Shown here: piece after piece, positions 32,368 through 43,546 of the stretch
Position numbering within the stretch: position 1 is the stretch's first letter
Layout of the letters: every line of letters begins with the position of its first letter
Assembly: GCA_030278955.1 (NCBI GenBank)
Contig: JAOANR010000002.1
Span: forward strand, 23,174,057 to 23,238,056
Length of the DNA stretch: 64,000 nucleotides
Origin: Hygrophila difformis
Lineage: Eukaryota; Streptophyta; Magnoliopsida; Lamiales; Acanthaceae
Direction: 5' to 3'
Program-made: the position numbers and the translations under genes
Notes under the pieces: generated by a model
Database searches by the model: none
What the model saw: the letters and a program-made list of their open reading frames with translations, nothing else
Told to the model about the DNA's origin: nothing

Positions 32368-35301
32368 TGTAACACCCCGGTTTTTGATAACCCAGGTCGG
32401 GATGTCACCGCCACACTTCCCTAGCAAGACACGGTTTCTCCGAGCTTGCTAAAGAGATGCAAGGCTATGGTTTTTCAGAATTGAAAACATTCAAACAGCC
32501 CAATGTAATACAACTTAAAAATAATAATATCAAAGTTGCAGCGGAGAATAATATTTAAATACATGTATTGCAGCAGAATTTAAATATAGGGCCGACATGG
32601 CCAAAATACGGGTTAAACAGACCCGTTCATGAAAGTCGTAACTAAATGCAGGAATTTAAAATAGAGTTTTCCCCAAATATTTCCATGTATGCATATGATG
32701 ATGCATAACCCTCATACTCTGAAAGAAAAGGGGAAAAACGGTTTGGGTCAGCAAAACGTGCTGAGTAAGTTAACACCTAGCATGATTTAGGGGTTTCAAA
32801 GCCTTTAATTAAATTTAATAAAAACATGCTTGTAGGTAATACGCAATTTAAGTTAATCATCCACTAATAAATAAATGGCATAATTTAAAACAAGGATTTC
32901 CACGTGATCATAATTCAACTTACATGGTAAAATAAATATAAGGCATAATTTAAAGGCATAATTTAAACAAAGAAAATATTCAAGTCTTCTAAATTTTCCT
33001 GTGACTTCAGGATTTGGTATTTTCAGGATTTCACTCATTCACTTTTGTTCGATATGATCTAGTATAATTTGTTCTTGGGGAATCGAGCCCGCAAGAATTT
33101 AAACGCATCCTAGGGAATCGAACCCGTACGAATCAACACACGTCCTGGGGAATCGAACCCGCAGGAAAACAAACAATCGCCCTTGGGGAATCGAACCCGC
33201 AAGAACTCAAATACATCCTAGGGAATTGAACCCATAGGAATCAACACACATCCTGGGGAATGGAACCCGCAGGAAAACAAACAATCGCCCTTGGGGAATC
33301 GAACCCGCAAGAACTCAAATACATCCTAGGGAATTGAACCCATAGGAATCAACACACATCCTGGGGAATCAAACCCGCAGGAAAACAAACAATCGCCCTT
33401 GGGGAATCGAACCCGCAGGTAAGAACACATTTCGCAAATTTCACAAGTCTATCAAAATATAACTTTACACAAGTCGTTGTCTTACTCCATAATTATTTAA
33501 AAATTCATTTTAAGTCCGAAAATTCTGAAAATTTACCAGAAACTCGGAAACACAAAGACGAGCAAGTTTCGTTTTTCGATCCAGGTTAAGGAAACAAGTC
33601 AAAAATCAAGTTTTTCACATAAGTGGTATGCTGTCAGGTTTCAGATTTGACACAGTTCAAAGATTCGACTTTTTAACATATCAAATTGACTCCAAAAATT
33701 CTGAAATTTTATACACACATACAAGATATGATTATCCACAACTTTTGTTTAGATTGCAAAGACTAGATCGGAATAGAAATTATAGAAACAGGTTCATCAA
33801 GTTCGGACATATGCACTGCCAGATTTTCGAAAAAGTTTAAAATCACAATTTATGTTCGGTGCAATTTGAGATAGAAAACGTTGATGAAAATCTCTGAAAT
33901 TTTTACACAACATAGATTAATGTGTTAGGATCAAAAGTCTAGTTTTGAGTTTTTCAGATTGAACTCTCGAAATAGGGGTTTTGGTCCGATTTCAAATCTG
34001 TCACCGTTTCAAGATCAACTCTCAAGGCAGGTTCGTTTGGGACCGTTTTCGGATACCAAACATGATGAAAAATTATGAAAATTTTACACGAACTAGAACA
34101 GTGTCTTAGGAACATTTTTCGTGTTTTAGGTTTTTCCGTTTGAACAGTTTTAAGGGTTCGAATAATTCACACCAAATCACTGCGCCGAGGGTTTTTCGTG
34201 TTGACAGATTTTAGGGTTATTAAATCCCTATGTTCGGTTGCATTTTAAATCACCCAAAACCAAGTAAGCATTAACTTACAGTGGGGGATGTCTAGGACGT
34301 CTCTGGATCGATCGGGGCGTCCACGCTTGCTATGAACACGTCCAAATTACTCCGTCTCCTCTCTGTTGGCCCCAAAACGAAATCGAAAGTAAAAATCTAG
34401 GGTTAGATCGGATTTTCGGGTTCAAAAACTTAAACAAAAACTTATGAACGTCTTACCACGAATCTGAAATCCTAAAGCCCTTGCCCTCCACACCTCCTTC
34501 GTCGATTTTCGTCGCCGGAAAGTGATCGGAAAGTTCGAAGTTGGTGATTTTCAGGTGTTGGAAGAACTTGAAGAGTTTGAGAGTGTTTTTGGGGCTGCTA
34601 GGGTTAGAGTCCCGAAAATAATGAGCCCTATGACCTGTAAATCCGTCCATATACACCATCCATCAACCGGGATTGAGTTTCCAAAGTCGGGGGTCGAAAA
34701 TATGGCAAGAAAATCGCATAATTGCGCAAGTTGGCAGCTGCTGCTGCACTGGCGCGGGGTTGGCGCGGTCCTAGGGCAAACCCCACGCGGCGACCGCGCG
34801 GCTCCGGCCTGGGCTGCGGCCTGGGCCGGGTCGTGCGATCCGTCGGGCCTTTTCTCCTCTCTTTCGGACTTCTGTCGTTCTACGTTTTCGGGCTCGACTT
34901 TTCGGGTCGTTCTCGGGTTACGATTCCTTTCTTAAATTTATTTCGACTCAAATGAGTTTCATATCCGAAATCTTGAATCCATCGAGTTTGAATCTGTCGG
35001 CTTGAATTCGTCGTCTTTCGACTCCCGTGTAATAATTTATGTAATTAAATTATTTCCGACTTCACGGGTTCTTGGAATTAAAATTCTTTTCCTTCTTGAA
35101 TTTAATTCCAATTCTTTTGGAATTAATCCATGGAATATCTTCGGGCTTTCTTTCCCTCTTTTATTCCATTTTGAATTTATCAGTAATTCATTTCCGAGCA
35201 ATAATGAATTATTTTCTTCTTCTCGGAAATATTTCGGCCTTGATCGGATTAAGAAATAAATTTTATTCCTTTGGATGTCGATAAAAATCCCGGGTATTAC
35301 A
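32368..35301 (-). repeat. TRG-1 3' LTR
   Basis: 2,934 bases from TGTAATACCCGGG (35301, minus) to GGGGTGTTACA. Contains a GTAAGTTAA donor-like site (34279), the T-arm hairpin array and a TTTCTTTCAG acceptor-like site (32719). Frames such as 34522-34935 on plus are antisense and not supported as genes. Confidence 0.92.
33074..33420 (-). repeat. Array of ten T-arm-like hairpins (TRG-1 3' LTR)
   Basis: On the element's strand each unit reads GGGTTCGATTCCC or a close variant: a 3-bp G:C stem closed by TTCGATT, the tRNA T-loop consensus, and a match to the Pol III B-box GGTTCGANTCC. An outer stem flanks it in three alternating forms: TCCTG/CAGGA, TCCTA/TAGGA and CTTG/CAAG. Spacers are 10-17 bases. 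The three forms recur as a ~107-bp higher-order repeat. Confidence 0.88.
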
Positions 35302-35316
35302 GTCTACCCCCCTTAA
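35302..35316 (-). promoter_or_regulatory. TRG-1 polypurine tract
   Basis: TTAAGGGGGGTAGAC on the minus strand, directly before the 3' LTR. Identical to the NAT-2 tract. Confidence 0.85.
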
Positions 35317-35675
35317 GAATCAACTTCGTCCCCGAAGTTGGGTGTTAGCTTCTCGCGAGCTTGGAACTAAGGTCCTTTCTATTTTGTGCTATTGTTTGAT
35401 TGCGTGATTGTATCATTATGTGTTGTTGTTGTTGATATTGTTTGTATTATTTTATTATATCATTTGACTGAACCCAGAATCGAAATTTCCAAGTTGCCTA
35501 CGTACCCTGTGAAGGGATCAAGTCATTAACAATCTGAATTTGTTTATTTATTTATTGGGGATACAAAATATTCGGGTTGTTACATCCTCCCCTCCTTAAG
35601 ATTACAGTTATGTCCCCATAACTGCCTATGTATTATTTACAAACAGGTTCGGGTATCGTTGCCTATGATCCTTCC
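35317..35675 (-). other. TRG-1 3' module with second polypurine tract
   Basis: Directly after gag, the minus strand reads GTTATGGGGACATAACTG, AAGGAGGGGAGGATGTAACA (a tract followed by an LTR-start look-alike), a block with CTTCACAGGGTACGTAGGCA, then CTTCGGGGACGAAG and the working tract. The same order occurs in NAT-1 (55670-55920) and NAT-2 (52120-52416). Confidence 0.75.
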
Positions 35676-36824
35676 TCATTGAGCTGGCAAGTTAGCTTGA
35701 TCGATGTCGTTCCATCGTCCTACGGCTCTTCCTTGATTCCCTTGTTGAGGGTTTACCAGATCTAGCCTCTTCTGAATCATCTCTTCACGAACATCGCAGT
35801 CTCTAATCATGTGGTCTTCCCCACCACATCTATAACAAGTCATGCGCCTTGGGCATTCGCGCACTAGATGGGCTTGGTGGCACTGCGGGCAACGTGGTAT
35901 GGTTGTACGATGTATGCCATTTCTCCCATTATTGAAACCCTTATTCTCGTTCTTCTTCGGTTCATTGAACCTAGCTTGACCATCATTCTCCCTAAAATTG
36001 CCATTGCTATTGTTTCGATTCTTTTTCTCAAATTCTTGCGAGTCCTTGCTCGACTCCCCATTTCCTTTACGCTTCAGTTGCTGGACTCGATCAATTGCTA
36101 CAGCTCGATCATAAACCGTCTGCAGGTTTGTGAATTGTCCTACTGCAAGTATCTCCCGGATACTAAGGTTCAGACCCATCTCGAATTTCTGAGCCTTGTC
36201 AGAGTCGGTTGGTACTATCCGCGTAGCAAATCGCACCAATTCCTTGAATTTGGTGTAGTACTCTTGTACTGTTTGCGCACCTTGTCTGAGGTTGATGAAC
36301 TCCTCGTATTTCGCAGTCTTGGTGCTCAGTGGGTAGAATCTTTCCCTCAAGGCTTCCTTAAGTTCTTCCCAGGTGAAGGCTTCTTCATCTTCCTCTGAAT
36401 TCGTTCGAAGGTTTTGCCACCACTCATCAGCTTTGCCTCCTAAGTAGTAGGTCGCCACGTGTATCTTCTCATCATCAGGGCATTTGATAGCATTCAAGAG
36501 CTTATCAAAGGTACGGATCTAACCTTCCAACTTGGCCGGGTCCTCTTGGCCATCATAATGGGGTGGGTTGTAGGGGTTTACCAATGCCAAGTAGTTGACT
36601 TGGGCTACTGGCGGAGGTACTGCTGCTTGTGCCCTATGCACCTCAGCATTTCCTAATGCTACAAGGACTTCCTCTATAGTTTTTAAACGTTCTTCCATGT
36701 TGTTGGGTACATGAGGCGCTCGTTCTCCTAGGTTCTGAGGAGTCTCATTGTTGTTAGGCACGTTGGGGAGGTCAGCGTCAATGCCGTTTGGACTTACCTT
36801 CCTCGGTTTTCTCCTAGGTGCCAT
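35676..36824 (-). pseudogene. TRG-1 gag with one stop
   Basis: About 382 codons from the ATG at 36824. A TAG at 36519-36521 (Trp expected; TEK has KLEGW here) splits it. It contains HYDGQEDPAKLEG, DEWWQNLRTN, LRERFYPLSTKTAKYEEFIN and VQEYYTKFKELVRFATRIV (capsid-like region), then a basic linker and two Cys/His groups, CPQCHQAHLVREC and CYRCGGEDHMIRDC, the second a good CX2CX4HX4C knuckle. The same stop is in the second copy (59923), so it predates the duplication. Without pol it could be mobilised only in trans. Confidence 0.87.
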
Positions 36825-37443
36825 TTCTCTGTTATTAAGCACGCGAAGATGAGTTTTTAAGTGATCAAGATCTAGGACTAAGGCAAAGTTAGTCTCAAGT
36901 TAGCAAGCGCTCCTAAGTCAAGGTCATGTCGAGTTCTAAGGTAGGAGTGTTTCTTAACACCGATAATTCACATAAAAAGAGTTACTGTAAATATTTATGT
37001 ATATATGCAATGCAATGCAATCCCCCCGAAGCTAATGTATTTTTTATTTATATCTATCTTCCATGGATTTAAAAATAAGTTTATTCCATGGAGGTAATAT
37101 TATTTTTTATTTATTTTTTTAAATAATAATAGTAGTTAAAAGTCTTGGGCCCCTATATTGGGCCAAAATAATAAACATTTGGGCTTTATTTAAAAATATA
37201 GGTATTGGGCCTTAAAACAATTGGACTTAAAAAAATTGAGCCCACAACAGTAAGTATATAAAATATTGGGCTAAAAATAACTTCTTGGGCTTCTTTAAAA
37301 AAAATATTTGGTCTAAAAATTTTTGGGCTAAAAATTTGGGCCTTAGCTTTAAAATAATAATTGGGCTCTTTAAAATATATTACTAGTTTAGAAATAATAA
37401 CTTTAAGAATAATAATACATAAAAATAATTGTTTAAAAATATT
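36825..37443. other. TRG-1 leader
   Basis: About 620 bases between PBS and gag. On plus it holds repeated TTGGGC/GGGCCT motifs (37140-37380) in an AT-rich background; on the element's strand these are GCCCAA. NAT-1 and NAT-2 leaders have scattered GCCCAA too. No frame. Confidence 0.6.
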
Positions 37444-37459
37444 CCGGGCTCTGATACTA
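37444..37459 (-). promoter_or_regulatory. TRG-1 primer-binding site (tRNA-iMet type)
   Basis: TAGTATCAGAGCCCGG on the minus strand, one change from TGGTATCAGAGCCCGG, which is intact in the second copy (60847-60862). Confidence 0.85.
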
Positions 37460-37462
37460 ACT

Positions 37463-39468
37463 TATAACACCCCGGTTTTGATAACCCAGGTCGGGATGTC
37501 GCCGCCACACCTCCCTAGCAAGACACGGTTTCTCCGAGTTTGCTAAAGAGATGCAAGGCTATGGTTTTTCAGAATTTAAAACATTCAAACAGCCCATTGT
37601 AATATAACTTAAAAATAATAATATCAAAGTTGCAGCGGAGAATAATATTTAAATACATGTATTGCAGCGGAATTTAAATATAGGGCCGACATGGCCAAAA
37701 CACGGGTTAAACAGGCCCGTTCATGCATGTCGTAACTAAATGCAGGAATTTAAAATAGAGTTTTCCCCAAATGTTCCCATGTATGCATATGATGATGCAT
37801 AATCCTCATACTCTGAAAGAAAAAGGGGAAAAACATGTTGAGTAAGTTAACACCTAGCATGATTTAGGTGTTTCAAAACCTTTAATTAAATTTAATTAAA
37901 ACATGCTGTAGGTAATACGCAACTTAAGTTAATCATCCACTAATAAATAAATGGCATAATTTAAAACAAGGATTTCCACGTAATCATAATTCAACTTACA
38001 TGGTAAAATAAGTATAAGGCATAATTTAAACAAAGAAAATATTCAAGTCTTTTAAATTTTGCCGTGACTTCAGGATTTGGTATTTTCAGGATTTCACGCT
38101 TTCACTTTTGTTCGATATGATCTAGTATAATTTGTTATTGGGGAATCGAACCCATAGGAATCAACACACGTCCTGGGGAATCGAACCCGCAGGAAAACAA
38201 ACAATCGCCCTTGGGGAATCGAACCCACAAGAACTCAAATACATCCTAGGGAATTGAACCCATAGGAATCAACACACATCATGGGGAATCGAACCCGCAG
38301 GAAAACAAACAATCGCCCTTGGAGAATCGAACCCGCAAGAACTCAAATGCATCCTAGGGAACTGAACCCATAGGAATCAACACACATCCTGGGGAATCGA
38401 ACCCGCAGGAAAACAAACAATCGTCCTTGGGGAATCGAACCCGCAAGGTAAGAACACATTTCGCAAATTTCACAAGTCTCTCAAAATATAACTTTACACA
38501 AGTCGCTGTGTTACTCCATAATTATTTAAAAATTCATTTTAAGTCCGAAAATTCTGAAAATTTACCAGCAACTCGAAAACACAGAGACGAGCAAGTTTTG
38601 TGTTTTAAGTTTTTCCATCCGGGTTAAGGAAACAAGTCAAAAATCAAGTTTTTCACATAAGTGGTATGCTGTAAGGTTCCAGATTTGAAACAGTTCAAAG
38701 ATTCGACTTTTTAACATATCAAATGGACTCCACAAATTCTGAAATTTTATACACACATACTAGATATGATTATCTACAACTTTTGTTTAGATTGCAAAGA
38801 CTAGATCGGACTAGAAATTATAGAAACAGGTTCATCAATTTCGGACATATGTACTGCCAGATTTTCGAAAAAGTTTGAAATCACAGTTTATGTTCGGTGC
38901 GATTTGAGTTAGCAAACATTGATGAAAATCTCTAAAATTTTTACACAACATAGATTAATACGTCAGGATCAAAAGTCTAGTGTTGAGTTTTTCAGATTGA
39001 ACTCTCGAAATAGGGGTTTTGGTCCGATTTCAAATCTGTCACTGTTTCACGATCAACTCTCAAGGCAGGTTCGTTTGGGACCGTTTTCGGATAGCAAAAC
39101 ATGATAAAAAAATTATGAAAATTTTACACGAACTAGATCAGTGTTTTAGGAACTTTTTTCGTGTTTTAAGTTTTTCCGTTTGAACAGGTTTAAGGGTTCG
39201 AATAATTCAGACAAAATCGCTGCGCCGTGGGTTTTTCGTGTTGACAGATTTTAGTGTTATTAAATCCCTATGTTCGGTTGCATTTTAAATCACCCAAAAC
39301 CAAGTAAGCATTAACTTACAGTGGGGGATGTCTAGGACGTCTCTAGATCGATCGGGGCATCCACGCTTGCTACGAACACGTCCAAATTACTCTGTCTCCT
39401 CTCAGTTGGCCCCGAAACGAAATCGAAAGTAAAAGTCTAGGGTTAGATCGGATTTTCGGGTACGAAAA
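37463..39468 (-). repeat. TRG-1 5' LTR, part left of NAT-1
   Basis: Aligns with 32368-34430. Its terminal TGTTACA is changed to TGTTATA. It ends at GAAAA (39464-39468), the TSD of NAT-1; the LTR resumes at 58535. A 17-base stretch present in the other copies (GGTTTGGGTCAGCAAAA region) is missing near 37835. Confidence 0.9.
38136..38447 (-). repeat. Array of nine T-arm-like hairpins (TRG-1 5' LTR)
   Basis: Same unit as at 33074-33420 with one unit fewer and several point changes, one of which (GGAGAATCGAACCC) breaks the inner stem. The three outer-stem forms alternate as in the other copy. Confidence 0.85.
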
Positions 39469-42072
39469 TGTAATACCCGGGAAATTTATTAAGAGAAATC
39501 GGAAATAATTTAATTAGATAAATTATTGCACGTGAGTGTTACGACTTAACCCGAGTTCATAATAAAATGAAGATAGGAATTTCGACCCAGAAATGATCCG
39601 AGAAGTCTTATCGAAAACGTAGAGGATAGAAACCCGATCGAGAAAATAAGAAAAGACCCGACGAACCACGCGAACCACTCGAACCGGCCGAACCGGGCGC
39701 CGCGCGCTCTCCGCGCGGCCACGCGCGGCCACCGCGCAGGGTGACGGAGACGCATCCCCAGGACTGCTCGCACGCATTCCGCGCGGACAAAAGCATACGT
39801 GCGCGTCACCACCGCGCCAAAGGTGCTGATGGTGTAAACTTTCCTTCCATGGCGATTTTCTTGCCAAAAATCCGATTCCTATCAATGGCAACCGGATCAC
39901 AGCCTTAGGAAAGGCTAATGGTCGGGATTGGGGCGTCCCCATCCCCATTTTTACAGAAAACAAAAGTTGCTCTCCTTCAATCTTCCGGCGAGTTCACTTT
40001 CCGGCGAGTATTCCGGCAAGGACAGGACGACCGGGACAAAGCCTCTGCCTTCTAGAACCTTGGTAAGTTGTACTATAGTGTTTAATTCGTCCACAAGTCT
40101 CAAAAACTCGAAATCTAACATTCTTTCCTTTGCTATGATTTCACGTCGGGGGACGAACGAAAAGCGATCGGAGAAGTTGGCCATTCGTCGCGACCTTAGG
40201 ATGTCCGAAAAGCACTTACAGCAACCCTATTCTCTAACTAAGTAAGTTAAGACCTTACTCTTCAATTTTTGTGGTTTCTTGTCGTTTAAATTAAAAGATC
40301 TAGACACGTAACTAAAATCGGTTTTCAAAAACCCTATTTTTGATCAATTTCAGTAACTCGACTAAAACTCTACCTTCGGGGATTCAAACCAAAAATGTTT
40401 CAACATGGATTTTGTTAATAAGATTCTAGTCTACCTTGTGTCTAAATTTCAGCCATTGACATGAAGATTTGATACCCCAAATCGTGATGCAAAGTTTCTG
40501 TGTAAAAACCGAACAATCGAAATCCTGACAGTTTTAATGACTCAACTTGATGCATGTTTTTCACCCGTTTCTATACCGAATCAAACTTGCATTTCTAAAC
40601 AGAAGTTGTAGAAAATTGTGTCTAAATTATACATATAAAATTTCATGAATTTTGGAGTTCATTTGTTATGTCAAAAATGGCCAAATTCAAACCCTGTGTA
40701 GAACCAATTTTTGAACCCGAGCGTGAACAGTGTATTGATGATGATTTTTGAACACCTAAATCTCATTATTTCCGAAAACTTAAAACATGAAAGTTGTTCA
40801 TTGAGATGTTTTCTACAACCTGTAAACATTTCGGATCAATTGGAGTTAGAATGAATTTTTAATCGGCATTGGACTAAACTGTGACAAACTCGATTTTGCG
40901 GGCAGAAATCTTTACTTGTAAAGAACTCGAATTTCGACTCATTTTGAAACCTTATTTCCAAAAACTCAAATCATGAAAGTTGTTCGTATGGGTGTCATTG
41001 AGCTACTGTGTAAATTTCATAATTTTTGGTTAAAAGAAGAATTTTTAATTCAAAATGGCGTAACCTGTGACAAGATGGATTTTTCGAACTTAAGAAAACT
41101 CGAACTATGTATCGCGATATCGAATATCTTGTAACGATGAAACATGAACTTTCGGAAAATCCCGTTCACTAGGCTAAGCCGATCCTCATGCTATTATTAT
41201 TTTGAGACTGCCTCGTTAGTGGTCTCCCTACTATCTGAGATTGCCTCGTTAGTGATCTTGCGCGTTGTGTATTTATTTGGACTGCCTCGTTAGTGGTACT
41301 ACGATCATTGAGACTGCCTCGTTAGTGGACTCCCATTATTTTTAGACTGCCTTGTTAGTGGTCTTATGATTTGAGATTGCCTCGTTAGTGATCTCCCCGG
41401 TGTGATGTCCTCTTCTTAGTTATCGGGATAATATTAAAAGACTCGTGTGTGTATTTAATTAAATTGTATTTATTTATCACGCTTTTAAATTACGCTTTTA
41501 AATTATACTTTTAATTTATGCTTTTAAATTACGCACTCTAGTCTTGTATAATGATCATGTCCTTCCGCTGCAAGTAATCTGTGAACTTTAAAATTAACTT
41601 CATTATGCCCGAAAAATCTAATTTTTAATTAAACACATGTAACCCCTTAATCGTTTAGTTAGGAATGGACTTACTCGGTATATTTTTATACTGATAAACC
41701 CGTTATTATTTTTCTTTTACAGAGTGTGTCGAGTGATGCATGCTCATGCATTTGAGGGAAAAACTTTTTATGAACACTTTCGATTCTTGCATTCCATTAC
41801 TGTTCTAAATCGGGCCTGTTAAACCCGAGTTTTGGCCATGTTGGCCGTGATTAGTTTCCGCTGCATTATTTACTCTATCGTGTGCATGGATGACTAGTAC
41901 CTCGTATTTGGAGATTTATTATTATTATTCCGGACTCAATATTTAAATTGTCTTTAAATCTTTTAAGTACCCATAAGCCTTGCATCTCCTTGGTAAGCTC
42001 GAAATGTCGTGTCTTGCTAGGGAGGTGTGGCGGTGGCATCCCGGCCTGGGTTATCAAATCCGGGGTGTTACA
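39469..42072 (+). repeat. NAT-1 5' LTR
   Basis: 2,604 bases. Donor-like GTAAGTTG (40063) and GTAAGTTAAG (40242), hairpin array, acceptor-like CTTTTACAG (ends 41722), then the end block shared by all chromovirus LTRs here. A 146-codon minus frame (39523-39963) is repeated in each copy but shows no domain and lies over GC-rich LTR sequence. Confidence 0.93.
41204..41396 (+). repeat. Hairpin array in NAT-1 5' LTR
   Basis: Six units around TGCCTCGTTAGTG. Arms: GAGAC/GTCTC, GAGAT/ATCTT, GGAC/GTAC, GAGAC/GACTC, AGAC/GTCT, GAGAT/ATCTC. Three arms carry single mismatches absent from the 3' LTR copy, as expected from drift after insertion. Confidence 0.85.
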
Positions 42073-42075
42073 AGT

Positions 42076-42089
42076 TGGTATCAGAGCCC
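42076..42089 (+). promoter_or_regulatory. NAT-1 primer-binding site (tRNA-iMet type)
   Basis: TGGTATCAGAGCCC, three bases after the LTR end; a full match to the usual initiator-tRNA-Met PBS. Confidence 0.92.
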
Positions 42090-42102
42090 GGAATATATTT
42101 TT

Positions 42103-42108
42103 TAAAGC

Positions 42109-42171
<63 letters not shown>
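42103..42171 (+). repeat. (ATT)n microsatellite
   Basis: About 22 perfect ATT units just after the PBS. NAT-2 has a much shorter run at the same place, so this one has expanded. Confidence 0.95.
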
Positions 42172-42172
<1 letters not shown>

Positions 42173-42491
42173 TTGACACCATTATTTTAAAACTTAGCAT
42201 TATTTTTAAATGTATCACTTCTAAAACCACTACTTTTACTTTTAGCCCAAAAATTTATTTTTTTTACGTAGCCCAATAGTTTAGCAAAAGAAATATTAAA
42301 ATTTTTGGTCCAATATAGAGACCCAACTTTTATTATTACCCATGTAGTAAATTTATTTTAAACACATGGATAAACTAAATTTTTAATTGGGGAGGGAACT
42401 TGCACTTGCATGTTGCTTGTAGATTTAAATTCATGCATATCTAATCTTGCCTGAAACATATTCTAACTCTAACCTACCTTGTTGACATTAG

Positions 42492-42890
42492 ATGGCCGAG
42501 TCAAACGCAAACATGATCAACCTGATGGTAAAACTGATGAATGCGTACCTCGAGTCCCAACAGCATATCAATTATTTCAAGACGCGGGTAGGACAGTTGG
42601 AGGGTAACCTGGCCCATCTGGGTCACCTTAGGGAGACAGTCCATCACCACATAACCCAGCTGCAGAATCAAGTCACAAAGCTTCAAGCCCAAGTGGCCCA
42701 GCTCCAAGACAAGGGTGATGACTTGGAGGAGCAAGTAGAGACTTTGGGCTGGGAGTTGACTAACCTAGCCCAAGACGTGGATGGAGGGGTCCTTCAGAAC
42801 CCGGGGCCTGCCCCCAATGTCGCCGTGCCCATCGATGTATCGAGCGATGAGGATGATCCCATCGAGGACGCGCCTACCCATTCGTTCTAG
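42492..42890 (+). CDS. NAT-1 coiled-coil protein with acidic tail
   Basis: 132 codons, ATG immediately after TTGACATTAG, which looks like a splice acceptor. N terminus MAESNANMINLMVKLMNAYL is shared with NAT-2 (48335). Residues ~30-95 form a coiled coil with regular Leu/Val spacing (ITQLQNQVTKLQAQVAQLQ). The tail ends in SSDEDDPIEDAP, again shared with NAT-2. No gag, zinc-knuckle or enzyme motif. It is the first ORF after the PBS, so the LTR transcript could express it. Intact although the element has lost pol. Function unknown; particle-associated or RNA-binding roles are guesses. Confidence 0.7.
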   Translation: MAESNANMINLMVKLMNAYLESQQHINYFKTRVGQLEGNLAHLGHLRETVHHHITQLQNQVTKLQAQVAQLQDKGDDLEEQVETLGWELTNLAQDVDGGVLQNPGPAPNVAVPIDVSSDEDDPIEDAPTHSF

Positions 42891-43546
42891 ATTTAGTGAT
42901 CTAGCTATGCATTATTAGTAGTTATATTTCCTTTCTAAGCTATTAGCAGCACTACTATCTCCATTTCGAATGCTTGTACCCAATAAAAGTTTTTCTCTTG
43001 AGGAATAAATTTACAAGCATTTATCTTATATAGAATACTAAAATTATTCCTTACATTTTATTAATTCCTTAATTACCTTGACGAAACCCAATCAAACAAA
43101 GGAGCAAGGTAATAATAATAAACAACATATATATGTATATATATTATAACAATCAAACAAGGGTACCCCCAACGACAATGAATAATACACTAAACTCCAA
43201 ACAACCTCTACTAACAGGTTCCAGTGGATAGGTAACCGGTTAATACCACCCCTTATTTAGTAAATCATTTCACAAGCATTGATGGGCAACCAACATATAT
43301 AACCGCGATAAGGAGGTAGCTGTCAAACCAGAGTACCTCTACTGCAAAATCATAAACTTGGGCAGGACACTTCAACCGCAGTTCTAAACAGCGGCAAACA
43401 ACTAATGGAAGTCAAACAAATAATTAGGTAATAATAAAACGGAAACATAAACTACGAATCACAGTCAGGAGAATCATCATCTAGAGGAGACAACTGAGCA
43501 AAATACCTCTTCTGTGAAACCTAAATGCAAATGCGAATACAAAAGA
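42891..43546. other. NAT-1 intergenic region between convergent ORFs
   Basis: About 650 bases separating the stop of the sense ORF from the stop of the antisense ORF. AT-rich with (AT)n at 43126-43150; no frame. Shared 3' ends of two opposing transcripts would lie here. Confidence 0.5.

Noticed and set aside
33074..33420. CRISPR array, because of regular short repeats
   Set aside because: Plant DNA inside an LTR, spacers themselves repeat, no cas genes.
33074..33420. tRNA genes, because of the T-arm motif
   Set aside because: Only the T-arm is present; no D-arm, anticodon arm or acceptor stem can be formed around any unit.
35868..36398. 176-codon plus frame opposite TRG gag (also 59272-59802)
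   Set aside because: Exact antisense of a well-supported gag; the Leu-rich translation is what reversed gag codons give.
39523..39963. 146-codon minus frame, repeated at 62954-63403 and similar at 56022-56345
   Set aside because: It recurs only because the LTR recurs; copies differ by indels that shift the frame, it has no domain, and it lies over GC-rich LTR sequence.
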